Source: Anseranas semipalmata
Lineage: Eukaryota; Chordata; Aves; Anseriformes; Anseranatidae
NCBI GenBank assembly: GCA_013399115.1
Contig: VXAA01000623.1
Span: forward strand, 72,004-136,003
DNA: 64,000 bases
Reading direction: 5' to 3'
The translations under genes and the position numbers were made by a program. The notes under the pieces are model-generated. The model did no database searches and was not told the origin of the DNA. It saw only the letters and a list, made by a program, of their open reading frames with translations. Below, in pieces: positions 36,301 to 48,400 of this stretch. Numbering within the stretch: the stretch's first letter is position 1; every line of letters starts with the position of its first letter.

Positions 36301-36466
36301 GGAAATTATTAATTCAGCAGCATTCATTGAAGAGCACTATGGCCATTTAATTGACACTATACTGGTGAAAGAAGATCTCCAGAGTGCATGTAATCAGCTT
36401 AAAACTGTGTTAGAGAAGTTAAACAAGGATTCCTTTTGGGTGCCAGTCAGCTGGGTTAGGTCATAG
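18382..36466 (+). CDS. MPP3: MAGUK scaffold MPP3 (18 coding exons)
   Basis: Coding exons: 18382-18406, 18919-19037, 19641-19718, 20717-20797, 21677-21814, 22791-22872, 24369-24454, 25979-26053, 27120-27316, 28115-28179, 29388-29408, 30831-30872, 31261-31425, 32082-32162, 33505-33598, 34401-34509, 35341-35463 and 36284-36466. All junctions are GT-AG and in phase, giving 587 aa (human MPP3 585). The start [17 protein letters not shown] matches MPP3 exactly, and MPP3-specific stretches throughout ([28 protein letters not shown]) exclude MPP2, MPP4 and MPP7. Domain order: two L27 motifs (about residues 8-115), PDZ (134-217, loop EPLGATI), SH3 (229-294), a basic linker GLRRSFRL, and a guanylate-kinase-like domain (about 385-580). 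The GK P-loop reads GCLGAK, so it should not be catalytic. The family organises cell-junction and synaptic membrane complexes through L27 pairing and PDZ ligands. A 5' UTR exon segment begins at 18303 after a TTTCAG acceptor. Confidence 0.97.
18470..18800 (+). mobile_element. CR1 LINE 5'-region fragment in MPP3 intron 1
   Basis: The stretch carries the run I associate with the 5' untranslated region of avian CR1 elements: GATAAGAGCCAGTTCCAGCC, AAACTGCTGCGCAACAGCAG, AGACACCAGCGTCAGTGAAG, GAGGTGCTCCAGGTGCTGGA and GCCCATGGAGAGGCCCATGG. It then ends abruptly in unrelated intron sequence. Most CR1 copies are 5'-truncated, so a piece of the 5' end without the rest is less common. Assignment rests on memory of the family. 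Confidence 0.65.
29388..29408 (+). other. MPP3: 21-nt coding microexon of MPP3
   Basis: A CTAACTGCAG acceptor is followed by 21 bases and then a GTGGGT donor. In the phase set by its neighbours it adds Y-D-Q-S-S-D-K and contributes the first base of a Glu codon, matching the human MPP3 linker YDQPCDKE. Without it, exon 10 (ending in T) joins exon 12 (starting AG) to form TAG, an immediate stop between the SH3 and GK domains. Confidence 0.92.
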
Positions 36467-37650
36467 CTTGCTATCATCTGTTTAAAGGAAAAATTGTATA
36501 AAAGGTATCTTGTAAATATATGGATTAGAAAAGGGAAATACATCAAATTTGTTTCCAAACTGCCATTCTATCTAGAAAGTAATACATAAAGACTGTGTGG
36601 GGAAAAAAATTAGTCAGAAGCTGACACCGCCTTCTTGAATTGGGATCATGAGTAGCAGCTGTCATTTAAAAGTGCATACTCAGCCTAAACAGATCAGTAA
36701 AAGATGGGAGTGACTTTTAGACTGTAAATAGTGCATTTTGTAAGGTAAAAATTCACAGAGGGTCCTATGCTTCCAAAGCATTTAAGCAGTGCCAGGACAT
36801 TAACCAGCTGGAAGTTTCAGCCTTTGGTGACACATTGTTTGGCATCTGAACAAGGTACTTTTTCCAGGAACAAGTCTGTCTACAGAACAAGCTACTTTAG
36901 GTAGGTGGGAGGAATATCCTTTGGAGAGTGCTTATACCCTGACAGTTATGTAAAAGTTGAGCTGGCTTCCTTGCGCTTAGGATCACTGGTTGCAAATCTT
37001 TTTTTTTTTTTTNCCATGGCTTATACCCACCTTTCCCAGTCTCTTCCTAATGACACAGGACAAACATTAAGCAACCAGTAAACATACCTGTGTGACTAAT
37101 CAAGCTCATAAACCAGAGACATTCTTTAGTCTACATTAAAATTGCATATGATGTAAAATAGGACTTTAAGAAGCTTATTTTCTGCAAGGCATCTTTGCAA
37201 ATACCACCTGCTGGGTACCACATGGACAGCAACATAGCAGCTCTGAAAAGGCTGCTAAAAGGAGGAGGCTGAAGTACAAAGCAGCTGAGCTACAGCACCA
37301 CATCATTATTCTTCCAGCACTTATGAATACCTTTGTTTAAAATCAGGTAAAGGCTTCCAGAGCATTTAATTGGCTACATCACTTCCTAAGAGGAAATCTT
37401 AAATGTTAGAGAACTTTGCAGATATTTCAGGAGATAGGAATATACAGTTTTTTTAGGTGGGCAGGACTAAGAAAATGCAGCAAGGTTATTCTGGAAGCAC
37501 CTATACTTTTTAATTATTCGATAAATTTGTGGGTATTGTACAGGTGTGTGTTAGCTTAACGGTATGATGTTATTCTTGTTCGAGTGCATTCAGCAAAACT
37601 AACAACATGGATTATTAAAAGCACATTTCTTATATACCAGTGTCGCTGAA
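36467..37650 (+). other. Probable MPP3 3' UTR and convergent intergenic space
   Basis: The sequence after the MPP3 stop contains no further MPP3 exon. No AATAAA is seen close to the stop; ATTAAA variants occur near 37124 and near 37611. A homopolymer T run ends in an ambiguous base at 37013. Genes on the far side read toward this spacer on the minus strand. Confidence 0.4.
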
Positions 37651-37654
37651 TCTA

Positions 37655-37961
37655 CATGAACTCCAGCCCAAAAAGTTGTGTATCCATCTTCTCCAAACGT
37701 GTACCCTGACAGCTTTCATGTATCATCCTGCAAAAGTAGTGCTTTTCACAGTCTGGTAGATCTGTTCTGGCTGTCAGAGTAGATATTCTGCCAGACCTGT
37801 GGCCTCTCACCAAATGTACAAGGATTCCTTCATATGCTGGTGGCCCATCAGCTCTGCCAATAAGTTGCTGCAATCTTGGCCCAGCACAGCCACCAAAGAT
37901 AATGTGACTTATTAGAGGTGCACCGGTAAATTTTGTGACAGATGTACCTTCATCCTGTGAA
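37655..37961 (-). other. Possible terminal coding exon, unrecognised
   Basis: On the minus strand a good acceptor (CAGTTTTTCACAG) is followed by about 100 open codons beginning DEGTSVTKFTGAPL and ending QLFGLEFM before TAG. I do not recognise the protein. It could be an alternative last exon of CFAP97D1: the phase fits after residue RWQ of exon 40783-40906. It could also be the tail of another gene, or chance. An open run of this length is not rare by chance in 64 kb, and no poly(A) hexamer follows closely, so confidence is low. Confidence 0.2.
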
Positions 37962-39284
37962 AAACTGTGTGTAATATTTTAAAACTATTTAATAGCATCT
38001 CAAACTAAGTAGACATAAATCTATGGTGAGATCAATCTGCCTATTTGATACTTTTATATTGCAGATTATAGTTGTTTTTTCTTTTTTTTTTTTTACAGTC
38101 TGTAAAACATCAGCTTGTTTAGAGGACATATTTAATTTAAAGAAAAAGAGGTAAGACATTATCAAAGGGTCAGAATTCACTTAAAGCAATGTTACTATCT
38201 AACATCTTAGCATATTCCATAGGACTAGCAGTAAATAACTTAGTTTATGATCTAACAGTCTAATAGTGAAATATGCATTAAGAGAAGGCAAATGAAATAT
38301 ATAGGTACAGTTCAAGTTACAGTAACGGAAAATTTGTTAAAATATACTACAGCTATTAAACATGAACTAAAATATTCAGTATGAGTTAAATAATCTTTTT
38401 TTGAAATCTGTGCAGATATTCCCTATTGATGTACAGTCACAGAGGTACTAACTTGGGATAGTGTCAGAAATGTTTCATTTTTTTGATGTAGGGCTTTTTA
38501 GGTTCAAAGTAAATGATGGTGAGAGAATATGTAAGTATACAGTAAAGCTGGAGGGTGGCTAAGATGAGCTTCACTTGAAGGAAAAAAAGAACACATTCAA
38601 TGCTTCTATTTATTCTAAAAATCCTAGGACAAGGGTACATGTAGCAGATTGCTGTTACCAGGACAAGATTCCAATTCAGACAAGGTACTGAGTCGCTTCC
38701 AGGCCTGGTATTTGCTTCTGCCATTAATGAGAGGGGAAAAAAAAAAGAAAAAAGTGAGAAGAGATTAAAGAGAAAATCAGAATGTAAATTTATTTCAATT
38801 CAAAGTCCTGTTTTTTAAGTGGTGCCAAAAAACCTATGTCAAAGCACTTAAGCAAACTGAACCTCTTCTCCCTCTTCCTACCTTGCTTATACCTAAAATT
38901 AATGTAGCCTTTCATATTTCTTGGTATGATTTGTAGTTATTGAAGGACAAGCCTTGGTTAACAGCTACAGTGCCTGAAGTTTTCAGGCAGGTTTCCATCC
39001 ATATACTGGCTGTATCTAAAACTGCTTCCCTTTCTAAAATTAGTTGTGTAGTTTACATCTAGGGCATACTTCAGTCAGTGAGCTCAAACATACACTCAGC
39101 TAGTTTTAAATAATCCATTTATCTCCAGCCAAATTTCTAATAGGATTAAGATGACAATTTACTATAAAATATATACATTTCACATGACTATGGGATGTAC
39201 ATAGATTAGAACCCTGATACCTCTAACTCAGCTTGTGATATGTGCATTGATTTATAAAATGAAACATGATGTAAAACAGCATAC

Positions 39285-41937
39285 CTAATTATCTTGTGAG
39301 GAGATACGGCATTGTGCAGTAGTCCGTTTAAAGCGTCTGGTGTGCTGCCAAGGGGAAAAAAAATGTTACGGGTTTTAATCATCAAGTCTTATTAGGCATT
39401 GCTAAAAAACGCCTAATTAAAAGAAATATACTTCATCCTATTTTTCCTACTCTTACACATCCAGTTCTTTGTACACCAATTAGTTATTATTAGCATTCTC
39501 AGTCAAGTCTCCTGTACGTTACTTATTTAATTCAGGAGTCAGTAAAGTACAACCGAGCTGGCCATAGGCTTTAGGTATTGCCATACCTGAGCACTTGAGT
39601 TAGGATATCTTTACCTCAATTGTCAGATGTTCTTAATCCCAGAATACTAGCAGAATGGGCTAACCATGCAATGTCATCTTTACCTTTTAAAGCAAGACTG
39701 GGCCTACCCAAAAATTTTTGCTAGACATGAATCATCTGTGGCTATTGATTGCAAGCAGTAAGTTAACTCCCAGCCCCCCAAGATTACCTGGAATGTAACA
39801 TGCCTTATAGAATAAGCACAGCTGTGGTCATTGCCAGAGAAGAACCATAGGAAAAATACATTTAATGTAGCCCAACCTACAGCACAGAGTCATGGCCTTC
39901 TGAAAAGCTGTTATTGTGGTTAGGGAAAATGAAGAAATTCAGAGCCCTGATTGAATCACTTAAACATCACAGGGCAGAAGTGTGAGAACACAGAGTACTT
40001 GGTCATCAGGGTTTACATCAGCTTCTTCAACTGAAGTAAAACAAGGAGGCCATGGGCAGTCCAAAAAATTCACAGTAATTAAATTGTCCAAAATGGGCTC
40101 ACACATCTACTTTTAAAACAAAGTTGTTAGAGCTGCATATTGAAAACACAAACTAGCAAAAAAAAAAAAAAAAAAAAATCCCACTACACCAAGTAGCATG
40201 CCTTTAGCATTTTTGGTTTTGGGATGCTACTTTTTCTTGCACTTGTAAATCTATGCGTTTCAGAAAGTGAGCGAGGACAGTAATTCTGTTGACAGGTAAA
40301 TTACAATTGTTATCTTTTCAGAATTGGAAAACATACACTTTCAAAGAAGCGTGTAGGTGAAAAATCCATATATAACACTGTTAACCTGGAATGTATATAA
40401 TGACACATTTTTCTTTATACTAAAATATTGGTAATATTTTTTGAGAATATCAGAATAAAATAGGAACAAAATTCAGCTTCAGCAAGGCTGCTATTACCAC
40501 TAAGACCATACATGCTTTTTTCTTCATCTATATATTCAGCCCTTTAGCCCAGATTTCTAACTTAATTTTGTTCTAGTAAATGCTTTGCTTGCACCTAACA
40601 CTTCACTACTTTCAGATTTTCTTAAGGTACAGTTTTCCCTAGTTCAATATACAGCTAGCTAAATAGCCATTGTAAAAGCACACAACATATTATGTAATAC
40701 TATTGTGTATGTATAAGATACACAATATACTTAGTTTGAAGATAAAACAAAATAGTATTTATACAAAAAGCCAAATACATGCCTGCCAACGAGACTCAGA
40801 CTTCTTTTGCTCATAGGTAGGCTTACAGTCAACAAGCCTCTTCAAAATTCCTTGATTTTCCACAGTGATCGTCATTATTTTCCTGTTCTGCTTGTCGCTA
40901 TTTGAGCTGCAAGCAAAAATGAACACATTTGCAAACACAAACTGGGAAGGGGGGGAGGCATAAAAAAGTTTTGTACAAGGAATGGACTGAAGGCAGAAGT
41001 CTGTAAGGATCCTGTAGCAGACAGGGCTACAGGCTTTGGTTTCTAAACTAACAGCAGAATAGCACGCTCTTGAAAGGAATTTAACTCTTCAGGAGATGAG
41101 GTAGGAAGGTACAGCTGCCTGGTAGGTGCTAATTTAGCTCTTTCTGTTATAGATGGTTCTTCTGAAGCTGAAATGTTTCATCAAGCACTCCTACAAGAGC
41201 CCTTCTATGACTATAATTTTGTCAGTAGGGCAGTGCAGCTTTTCAGAACCATTATGAGTGGAAATGAAGGGCTGATAGCTACAGTTCTACTTTTGTAAAC
41301 TATGGATCCATCCCATAAAATTATGCAACACCCTTCCTTCCTACGCACATACTCCTGGAACAAAGGGTAGTACAAGCTACCTCCTCTGAAAGCGTTCATT
41401 CCAACAGTCTACCCTCCCTCTCCCTCGTTGTATCGCAGCTAGGTTCTCCATCAGCTTCTTATTATCTCTTTCAATCTGACCAATTCGCTTCTGATCCTCC
41501 TGTGCAAGAGATACCAAATTTGCAATGTCATTCTCATGAGAATCTTTACTGGGCTGTCTCTCAAAGTTATGTTGCCCATATATGTTTAAAAAACAAATCC
41601 CCAAATCACCATGTTCTCTTGCTATGCTTTGTCACTACTTCCTTGTTTTCCTTCTCTCAGCACCCACTTTTATATATGTATATAAAAAAAATGGATATGA
41701 AAGCAGGAACACATTTAATTTTCTTTTTCTTGTCCTTACCCTTTCTCTCATTAACTTTCATTTTGTGACTGTTGAAGGATAAAGAAAGCACCCTGCTCTA
41801 TATGTTCCTGAAGACTTCCCTGCTACCTGAGGCATTATCGTGACACAGACTTACGTGTACCATTACCTGAATCTTGCTCAGGTTAAAATATTGCCGGGTC
41901 TGTGCATGTGGAGGCTTTTTATCCACACGAGGTCTTG
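39285..41937 (-). CDS. CFAP97D1: CFAP97 domain-containing protein 1, last four exons (5' end not found)
   Basis: Exons are 41937-41867, 41499-41381, 40906-40783 and 39344-39285 (stop TAG at 39287-39285). The translation contains [51 protein letters not shown] and a final HTRRFKRTT...SSQDN. Each aligns in order with mammalian CFAP97D1 ([57 protein letters not shown]). The mammalian protein is needed for sperm axoneme maintenance. The intron after residue RWQ has a GC donor (CAG|GCATGT) instead of GT. The exon coding for roughly the first 40 residues should lie between 41940 and 45400 on the minus strand, but I could not identify it with confidence. Confidence 0.87.
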
Positions 41938-44900
41938 CTTAAAGGGGGAGAAAAGAAAAAAAAGCCTTAAGTGGAAACAAGTTTTGTGAAGTTATTGAGC
42001 CCCATATCCCTTCATCCAGCCCTTCGTCAGCATCCCCCAACAAACAGTGAAACAGCTTTTACTGGGAAAAAGCACTACAGGTCTGCATTGCTTTTTAGAA
42101 GCAGAAGAAACAGAAACAATGCTTCAGACCTGCAGAGACAGGAATGGGAGTACTCATTTTGGGTAATAACTACTATTCAGAAATATTTTCCTATTTACCA
42201 GCCAGACAAGATATGTTGCACCTCAACTCACAGTAAATTAGCTGCAATATTGCACAAGAGTTTTCTGTTCACAAAAATACAAACCTGGATCAAGATTTTT
42301 CATCATCTCTTTTAGCTCAAGCTTCATCAGAAGTCAAAGTCATTTGAAAACAGTAATTCAAGAAGTCCTCTTACTGACATATTAACTAGCACACATTTAA
42401 AACATCTAGTAGTAGATGAACGGAATTTCCCAGCAGGATCTCTACAAACGCTTCATGCTGATGGCAGTGGCTATTTCTCCACTTTTGTTCGATTTACAGT
42501 TTAAGATGCTTACTAGTATTCAGTAAAAAATATCACCTTGTCTTTAAAAAAAAAAAAACACAAAATTATTGACTGGTGTGGGAGTGAAATAATTTTAAAA
42601 ACATATGCCAAATTCCAGCTTGTTATTGCAAGTCAAACAGTCAACAGCACCTAGATTTTTAGCAGAGCTCTGTGTTTGCAATTTGCAGCTATGACAGGAT
42701 AGGCTAGCACTGTACAGTGCCCATCTTTGCCAGAACAATTTGGTCATGATTATAGGACTTTCACCATAGCAGACTAGCAATTTGATGTCATAGCAAGAGT
42801 ATATTAACTTCTAGTGATGCTACCTGTCAAACTTGCAATGTCATTTGTTTTCCTCAATAGTTGAGGTTAGAAAAACAAAGTTAGACAATCGGATGATGCC
42901 TTTTTTTGCTGCATATAAGCATTCCATAACAGGAATAACTCATATCTAAACACCCAACTTTGCATTTCATTTTGTAAATCTGGGACTGTAGACGTTTCTT
43001 GTAGTTTCTATTAACAGAGGGTGCGGATATTTACATTACCACTTTCAGACCTGACTATTTCGAAATCAAATGAAAGACCAGTTCACATAGCTCATTGCTA
43101 TAAAATAAAAAAATCTCCATAAACTAGTCAAGGTGGGTTTGGGTTCTGTTTTTTACACTCCCCCCACCCCCCTGCAATACAATAGAGGAAGCACCCACTG
43201 AGTGGGATTGCATTTGCAGCCAACTGAATCATAACATAAAGGGAAATTATGTTCCTTTTAAAGGGACTGCCAGCTGTTTAATTCTTTCAGAAAAAGAAGT
43301 CACAAAATTAAGGGCATATTGTCCTTCTAGGGAAAGCAGATACGAACTGCTGCACAGACCAGCCAAGCAATTTTGCCCACATTCAACAGGACTACACATA
43401 GTTTTCTCTCAAGCGTCTTCCTTAATCCCAGGAAATGTAGGAAAGAAGTGACTAACTTGGTGACAGGCTGACTATACCAGAGTCAAGCCTGTCACCAGAA
43501 CAATACACAAACAGCAGAGGATGCACCAGGACCATTTTACAGCCTTCTGATCAGAGGCCATTCATCTTAATCTTCTCATGACTGTCTCCTTCCTAGCCTT
43601 CCCACCTGTTTTTGTGGCTTTGTTATAGTTGCTGTGGCCTCCCATCTTCTGAGCTTGACTTCCTAGTCTTATTTGTCCATGCTCTGTTTACAGTATACCT
43701 GGAGATTCCAGACAATCTTGAATTATGACACGCTCACATTTTGCTCACAGACGCTTGCTTAGGAGTCCATACCTTCTGTGAACTGCTTGCAGTAGGCCTA
43801 TCCAGCTGCTGCAGGTCACACCAGCAGAAACTGCTTTTTCCTGTACTCACTAATAAATGGATATGAATAAACATTATTCTAAAGGGACATTTTATAGACT
43901 GAAACCAGTATATAGGTATAAGAAGCAGTCTTTCAGCTGGCTGTAAGCAGATGCGTTTCCATTGCTAAAGACATTAAAAGCCATGACAAATCTGACATCA
44001 TCTTCCTCAGACTGGTTTCAGCAGAGGAAAATACACAGAATTCATATTCCAGCCATGCAGCTACTTACATCCATTGCAAGACAAACAGAAACAAATGTAA
44101 AAACCCAAGACAGGTATTTTATTTACTTACTCTAGTGAGAATTATACATGCATGCTTTTCGCAGAGGAAAACAGCTCCACAGAGCACGTTGTAGAGAACA
44201 AGCTAGAGTAGTTCCAAAGTAAAGTTGAAGTTTATACACCTTGTCTTCAGCTGTGGTACAGGAGCACTCATGACAAATTCACTGTTGTTACTCAGGAAAG
44301 CACTCTTACTAATAGTATAAATTAACTGGATAGCAATGAAACAAAATATCCATCCTAAGAAAGGCTAACTTTTCTGTTCCAACTTGACATGAGAGTGGTT
44401 TTGGATTTGTCACTTGTTTACAAGCACTTCAGCTTACATTTTAAATACTTTTAATGTTGTCCCTAAATTTTTGGTACTTTTACAGTGTTGCAAGCACCCA
44501 ACCAAAAGTCTTCTAGAGGCATTGCTACCAAGAGCAGAATCTAGGCTAGCATCTTCCATGACTCAAAGCTTGTTTTCAAGAAAAGGCGGTGAGTTTAATG
44601 GGGGTGAGAGGGAGGTAAAACGAGGCAGCTGACTGGTAGCAATAGACAGTCTTGCTAGTGGACAATCTTCTATAACCAGCACATTTTATATTAAATGTAG
44701 TTTTAGCCCTGCAACTGCTGAATGAGGGCAGAAATGTGTTTGCAGAAAACTGTTAACTACAGGAAGGACCCACACTGTAAGCCAGCCCAAAATGATGACT
44801 CCAAAGTACAAAGTATTTAAGAGCAGCAATGTATAGCCTACAGTGTACTGTGCAGGAAGCATTTTCTTCCTGCAGAATGTTACTGAACATGCCTGTTCAC

Positions 44901-45435
44901 TATAACCCTAAAATTTAGTAGCAACTCAGCTTGCTATCTGGGGACATGTAGCAATTTCCACTGCTTAAGCATGTGAAATAGAGAAGCAGTGTCACTGCTC
45001 AGGTTGACTCCTGACTGGTAACTACATTAAAGGGAAGCTGTCTGCCTGAGAAACTCCCTTGCCATTCAGGGAAGATAAGCTTTTCAATAATATTCCAAAA
45101 TGGAATACTATTTTACGCTAAGGCAGGAATTTCAGAAAAAGTACATGTTGGATGCTGTACAGCAAAATCATAATATTATAAGAAGCACTATGATTTAGTA
45201 GTGAAAAATCTGAGTTACCAGAAAAGCGTTATATTGATATCTGGAGATATCAGATGTGCATAACTGAGAAGTAAATCGTACTTTGTTATGGAATAAAAGT
45301 GTATTTTGTTAATCAGGATGGTTTTTGGATCTACACAATTAGTGGCAAGTCAAACAAGGCACTGACTAGTGCCTGAAATCCCTCAGTATATTTTTCAGTA
45401 GTCCACTCAGTTCAGACAGAACAGCACCTGTAGAT
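41938..45435 (-). other. Upstream intron of CFAP97D1 and 3' UTR of the Rab18-like gene
   Basis: This stretch must contain the missing first exon of CFAP97D1 and the untranslated end of the Rab18-like transcript. I see no other coding exon or named repeat. It is AT-rich with short A and T tracts. Confidence 0.35.
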
Positions 45436-48400
45436 TTAAGCAAGTGGACAGTATGCACTACATAAGCTTTTCTCCTGCTGTGAAGATTCCATTAGCTGGA
45501 TTCCCTGCTTCTTTGTGCTTTTATCCCAAAGACCTGGTGTCTGCAGGATCTTTATGACTAGTTCCTCAAAGGCATGTTGCACTCCATCCTCTGTTTTGGC
45601 ACTGGTCTCTGGGGGGAGGGAGAAGAGAGGGGGAAAAAAAAAAAAAAGGAAAAGTATTTTATCTTTTTTGCAGAGACTATTGCTCTTTGTAAGAAGTTCT
45701 TTTGGGACCAGAGAGAAGAAACTGTATCTTTTTCAGCAAGTAAACCTCATCTCCTGTCTCCCTTAAAGGCACACCTAAGTTGATTATAATAAACAGAAAT
45801 GCATCCCATCAGTCTGAAGCATCGCATTTTTCCACCTAGAAAAATTTCATAGTTCCCCGTTCTCTCCCAGAAAATGGGAATTGTTCTCAGGTTGTAATAA
45901 TGTACCTATAAGATGATTATTCCAGAACTAAGTTGGGAAACAAAGAATGCAGAGGGAATAACAAGTTTTTTCTCCTACGTATTTGCTGTAGTTCCTTCTC
46001 CAAATCTTTTCAAGAAGCTTCAACTAAAGTTGCCTTTTTTACACAATTTGTTCCCCATCTTTATATTTTCCACATTGTACATTTTACTGTCAGTCTAAGC
46101 ATACTGAATTTTATGTGCCTGCAACAAACGTGGAAACAAAAAAAAGATTACCATGATCCCTGCTGACTTTAGCCAGGAGAGAGATTCCAGTCCCTGAGAC
46201 TCTTGAGTTAAAAAAAGATTCAAGAGAATGTAGAAACCATGTCTGCATAGTACATGAAGGAAATCTCACTTTCAGAAAAAAGTACTTTCAATTACAGTCA
46301 ATGCAGAGCATCTCTGAAAAAATTAAAACCTACAGCCATGCATATGGAAGTGGTGCCACAAAAGGAACCCATATTAACTCACTCCCAAATCAAAACAAAA
46401 AACACAACCTGAAATCAGTTCATTCATACTTATCAATACCGAAATAAATATATGAAGATAAGTTTTTGGCACAGTTACATACCTATAAAAAGCAGCGAGC
46501 GTTTCCTAGCAAACTGGAGTCCCTCTCTTCTCTCTACTTCACGGTCAGGCTGCAGAGACGAATGAAGAACATGACTAAAATAAGCTACATTTGCCAGTTT
46601 TAGGAACTCCCTGGAAAAGCACCACTGCAGAATTGAAGTTTTGCTGAAAAGAAAGAAAAAGTCTATAAAACCATGTAGCAATCATCAACTGGATTTTCCC
46701 TGTTCTACAGTCAGCTTAAAAGCTGCAAAGAACTATTGCAATTAGGCAGAGCCAATGGAAGAGAGTCAAACTGAAGAGCAGCAACATCAAATCAGCAGGA
46801 AACAAATGTGTTGGTATCTTCTGAATCAACTGGGAGCAAGGTACATGCCAGAAGGGAGGTTTCAAGAGTCAAATAGCTGAAAAAGCACACCAAAGATATC
46901 TGAAATCTAACAGACTTGAAAGGTGGCACACAGTAGTATTAACTACTTGATACAGACATGCAGCCAGATAAAAAAATCCAATTATGTAGTTCAGGATAGC
47001 CACACTAGAAACCTCTTGTAGTAAAGCAAGATTGAAACACATCTTACTAAGCAGCAGGCAGCTAATATATGTCAAAACCACCCAGAAATGTGTAGTGACC
47101 TGTGCACGTCACACCCACACGGATGTATGCTCAATAGCCATATGAAGGTAAAAGCCGAGTTCTTCCTCGCCACCAGTCCAAAACACACTATCTGCTCAAA
47201 GAGATGGAAGTAGTTGGGTTGCTGCACTGCTGTTAACTTCAATGGTATTCAACAGTTTTCAGGCAGAACATCTCACTGCCTTCCCTTAATAGAATCTCTC
47301 TCATTAATTGCATCTCTCCAGGATCTGCTTCCCAAACGAGGTAGTAAAAGGAGCCTGCGCAGCCTAGGTTCCTCAGTTACAGAGCATATCACCTCCTCAT
47401 GCAAGAGATGTGTTAGTTTCAGAGCTTATCTCGCATTTATACTCTATCATGACTGAGTAATCTGCAGAAGAGCGTAAGATGATGCATTTCTAAACTGACC
47501 TTATCAGTTTTATTGCCAACTAACATCTTCACAGTGTTGCTTTTGGTGGTATAGATTTCCAGCTCATTCAGCCAGCTCTCTAGTCCTGCGAAAGTGTCTT
47601 TTCTTGTAACATCATACACTGGTAACAGAGGAAAAGGAGCTTAACAGTTGTAGAGTCTTGATCAATGTTTACTTCATCATGGCAGAACTTAGTCCCTACT
47701 ACCTAACTATTACCCCAAATAAAAAGCAACATTAGGGAATTGGAGAAAGATGCAACCATGTGGTCTTTCCAGAGCTGGAACGCATTGGCTGTTCTCACCC
47801 AAAGTCACTAGGGATTACAGAACATAAGCATCTCTGCAATACACCTCTGACTGAAGGGAGAAGACTTCCTTCTTTTTCTAATCGGTGATCACATAGAAAG
47901 GGAATAGCCATCTATTACTTGTGCTGCAAAGCTCATGTTCTATAGAAAGCACATCAATAGTTTCTAATAAATAAATAAAAAAAACATTGAGAGAATCAGA
48001 GGAACAATTGTCTCCTTTTATAGAGACGTACATTTAGATAGTAAGACCACACTCTTTGCAATAATGTTTCTCTTCCATATATCTCCTACCTAAAACAACC
48101 CCTTGAGCTCCTCGGTAGTAACTGGGAGCCAGTGTTCTAAAGCGCTCTTGTCCAGCTGTGTCCTAGAGGAAAAAAAAAAAAAAAAAACACATACAAAAAA
48201 AAAAATCAAATACATTTAGAACAAAAAAGATAATTTAAATTATACAAAATAAACAGAGTTAACATTTCTCTGACCAGCAAGGACATACGAAACCATAAGA
48301 AAACAGAATGAAGGAAGCAGTCAGAAAACATTAGCAGCAGCAACAGAAAATGGGTAAGAATGGGTAGAAAGCCCTGGAGAGGACTTGATTGAAGGTTAAA

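Noticed and set aside
43606..43645. Possible CFAP97D1 first coding exon (begins MGGHSNYNK, GT donor, correct phase)
   Set aside because: It does not resemble the N-terminus of known CFAP97D1 proteins; phase and donor agreement alone is weak.
48170..48205. A-rich tracts in the Rab18-like introns as retrocopy tails
   Set aside because: They lie inside introns of a normally spliced gene, without adjacent processed sequence or target-site duplications.
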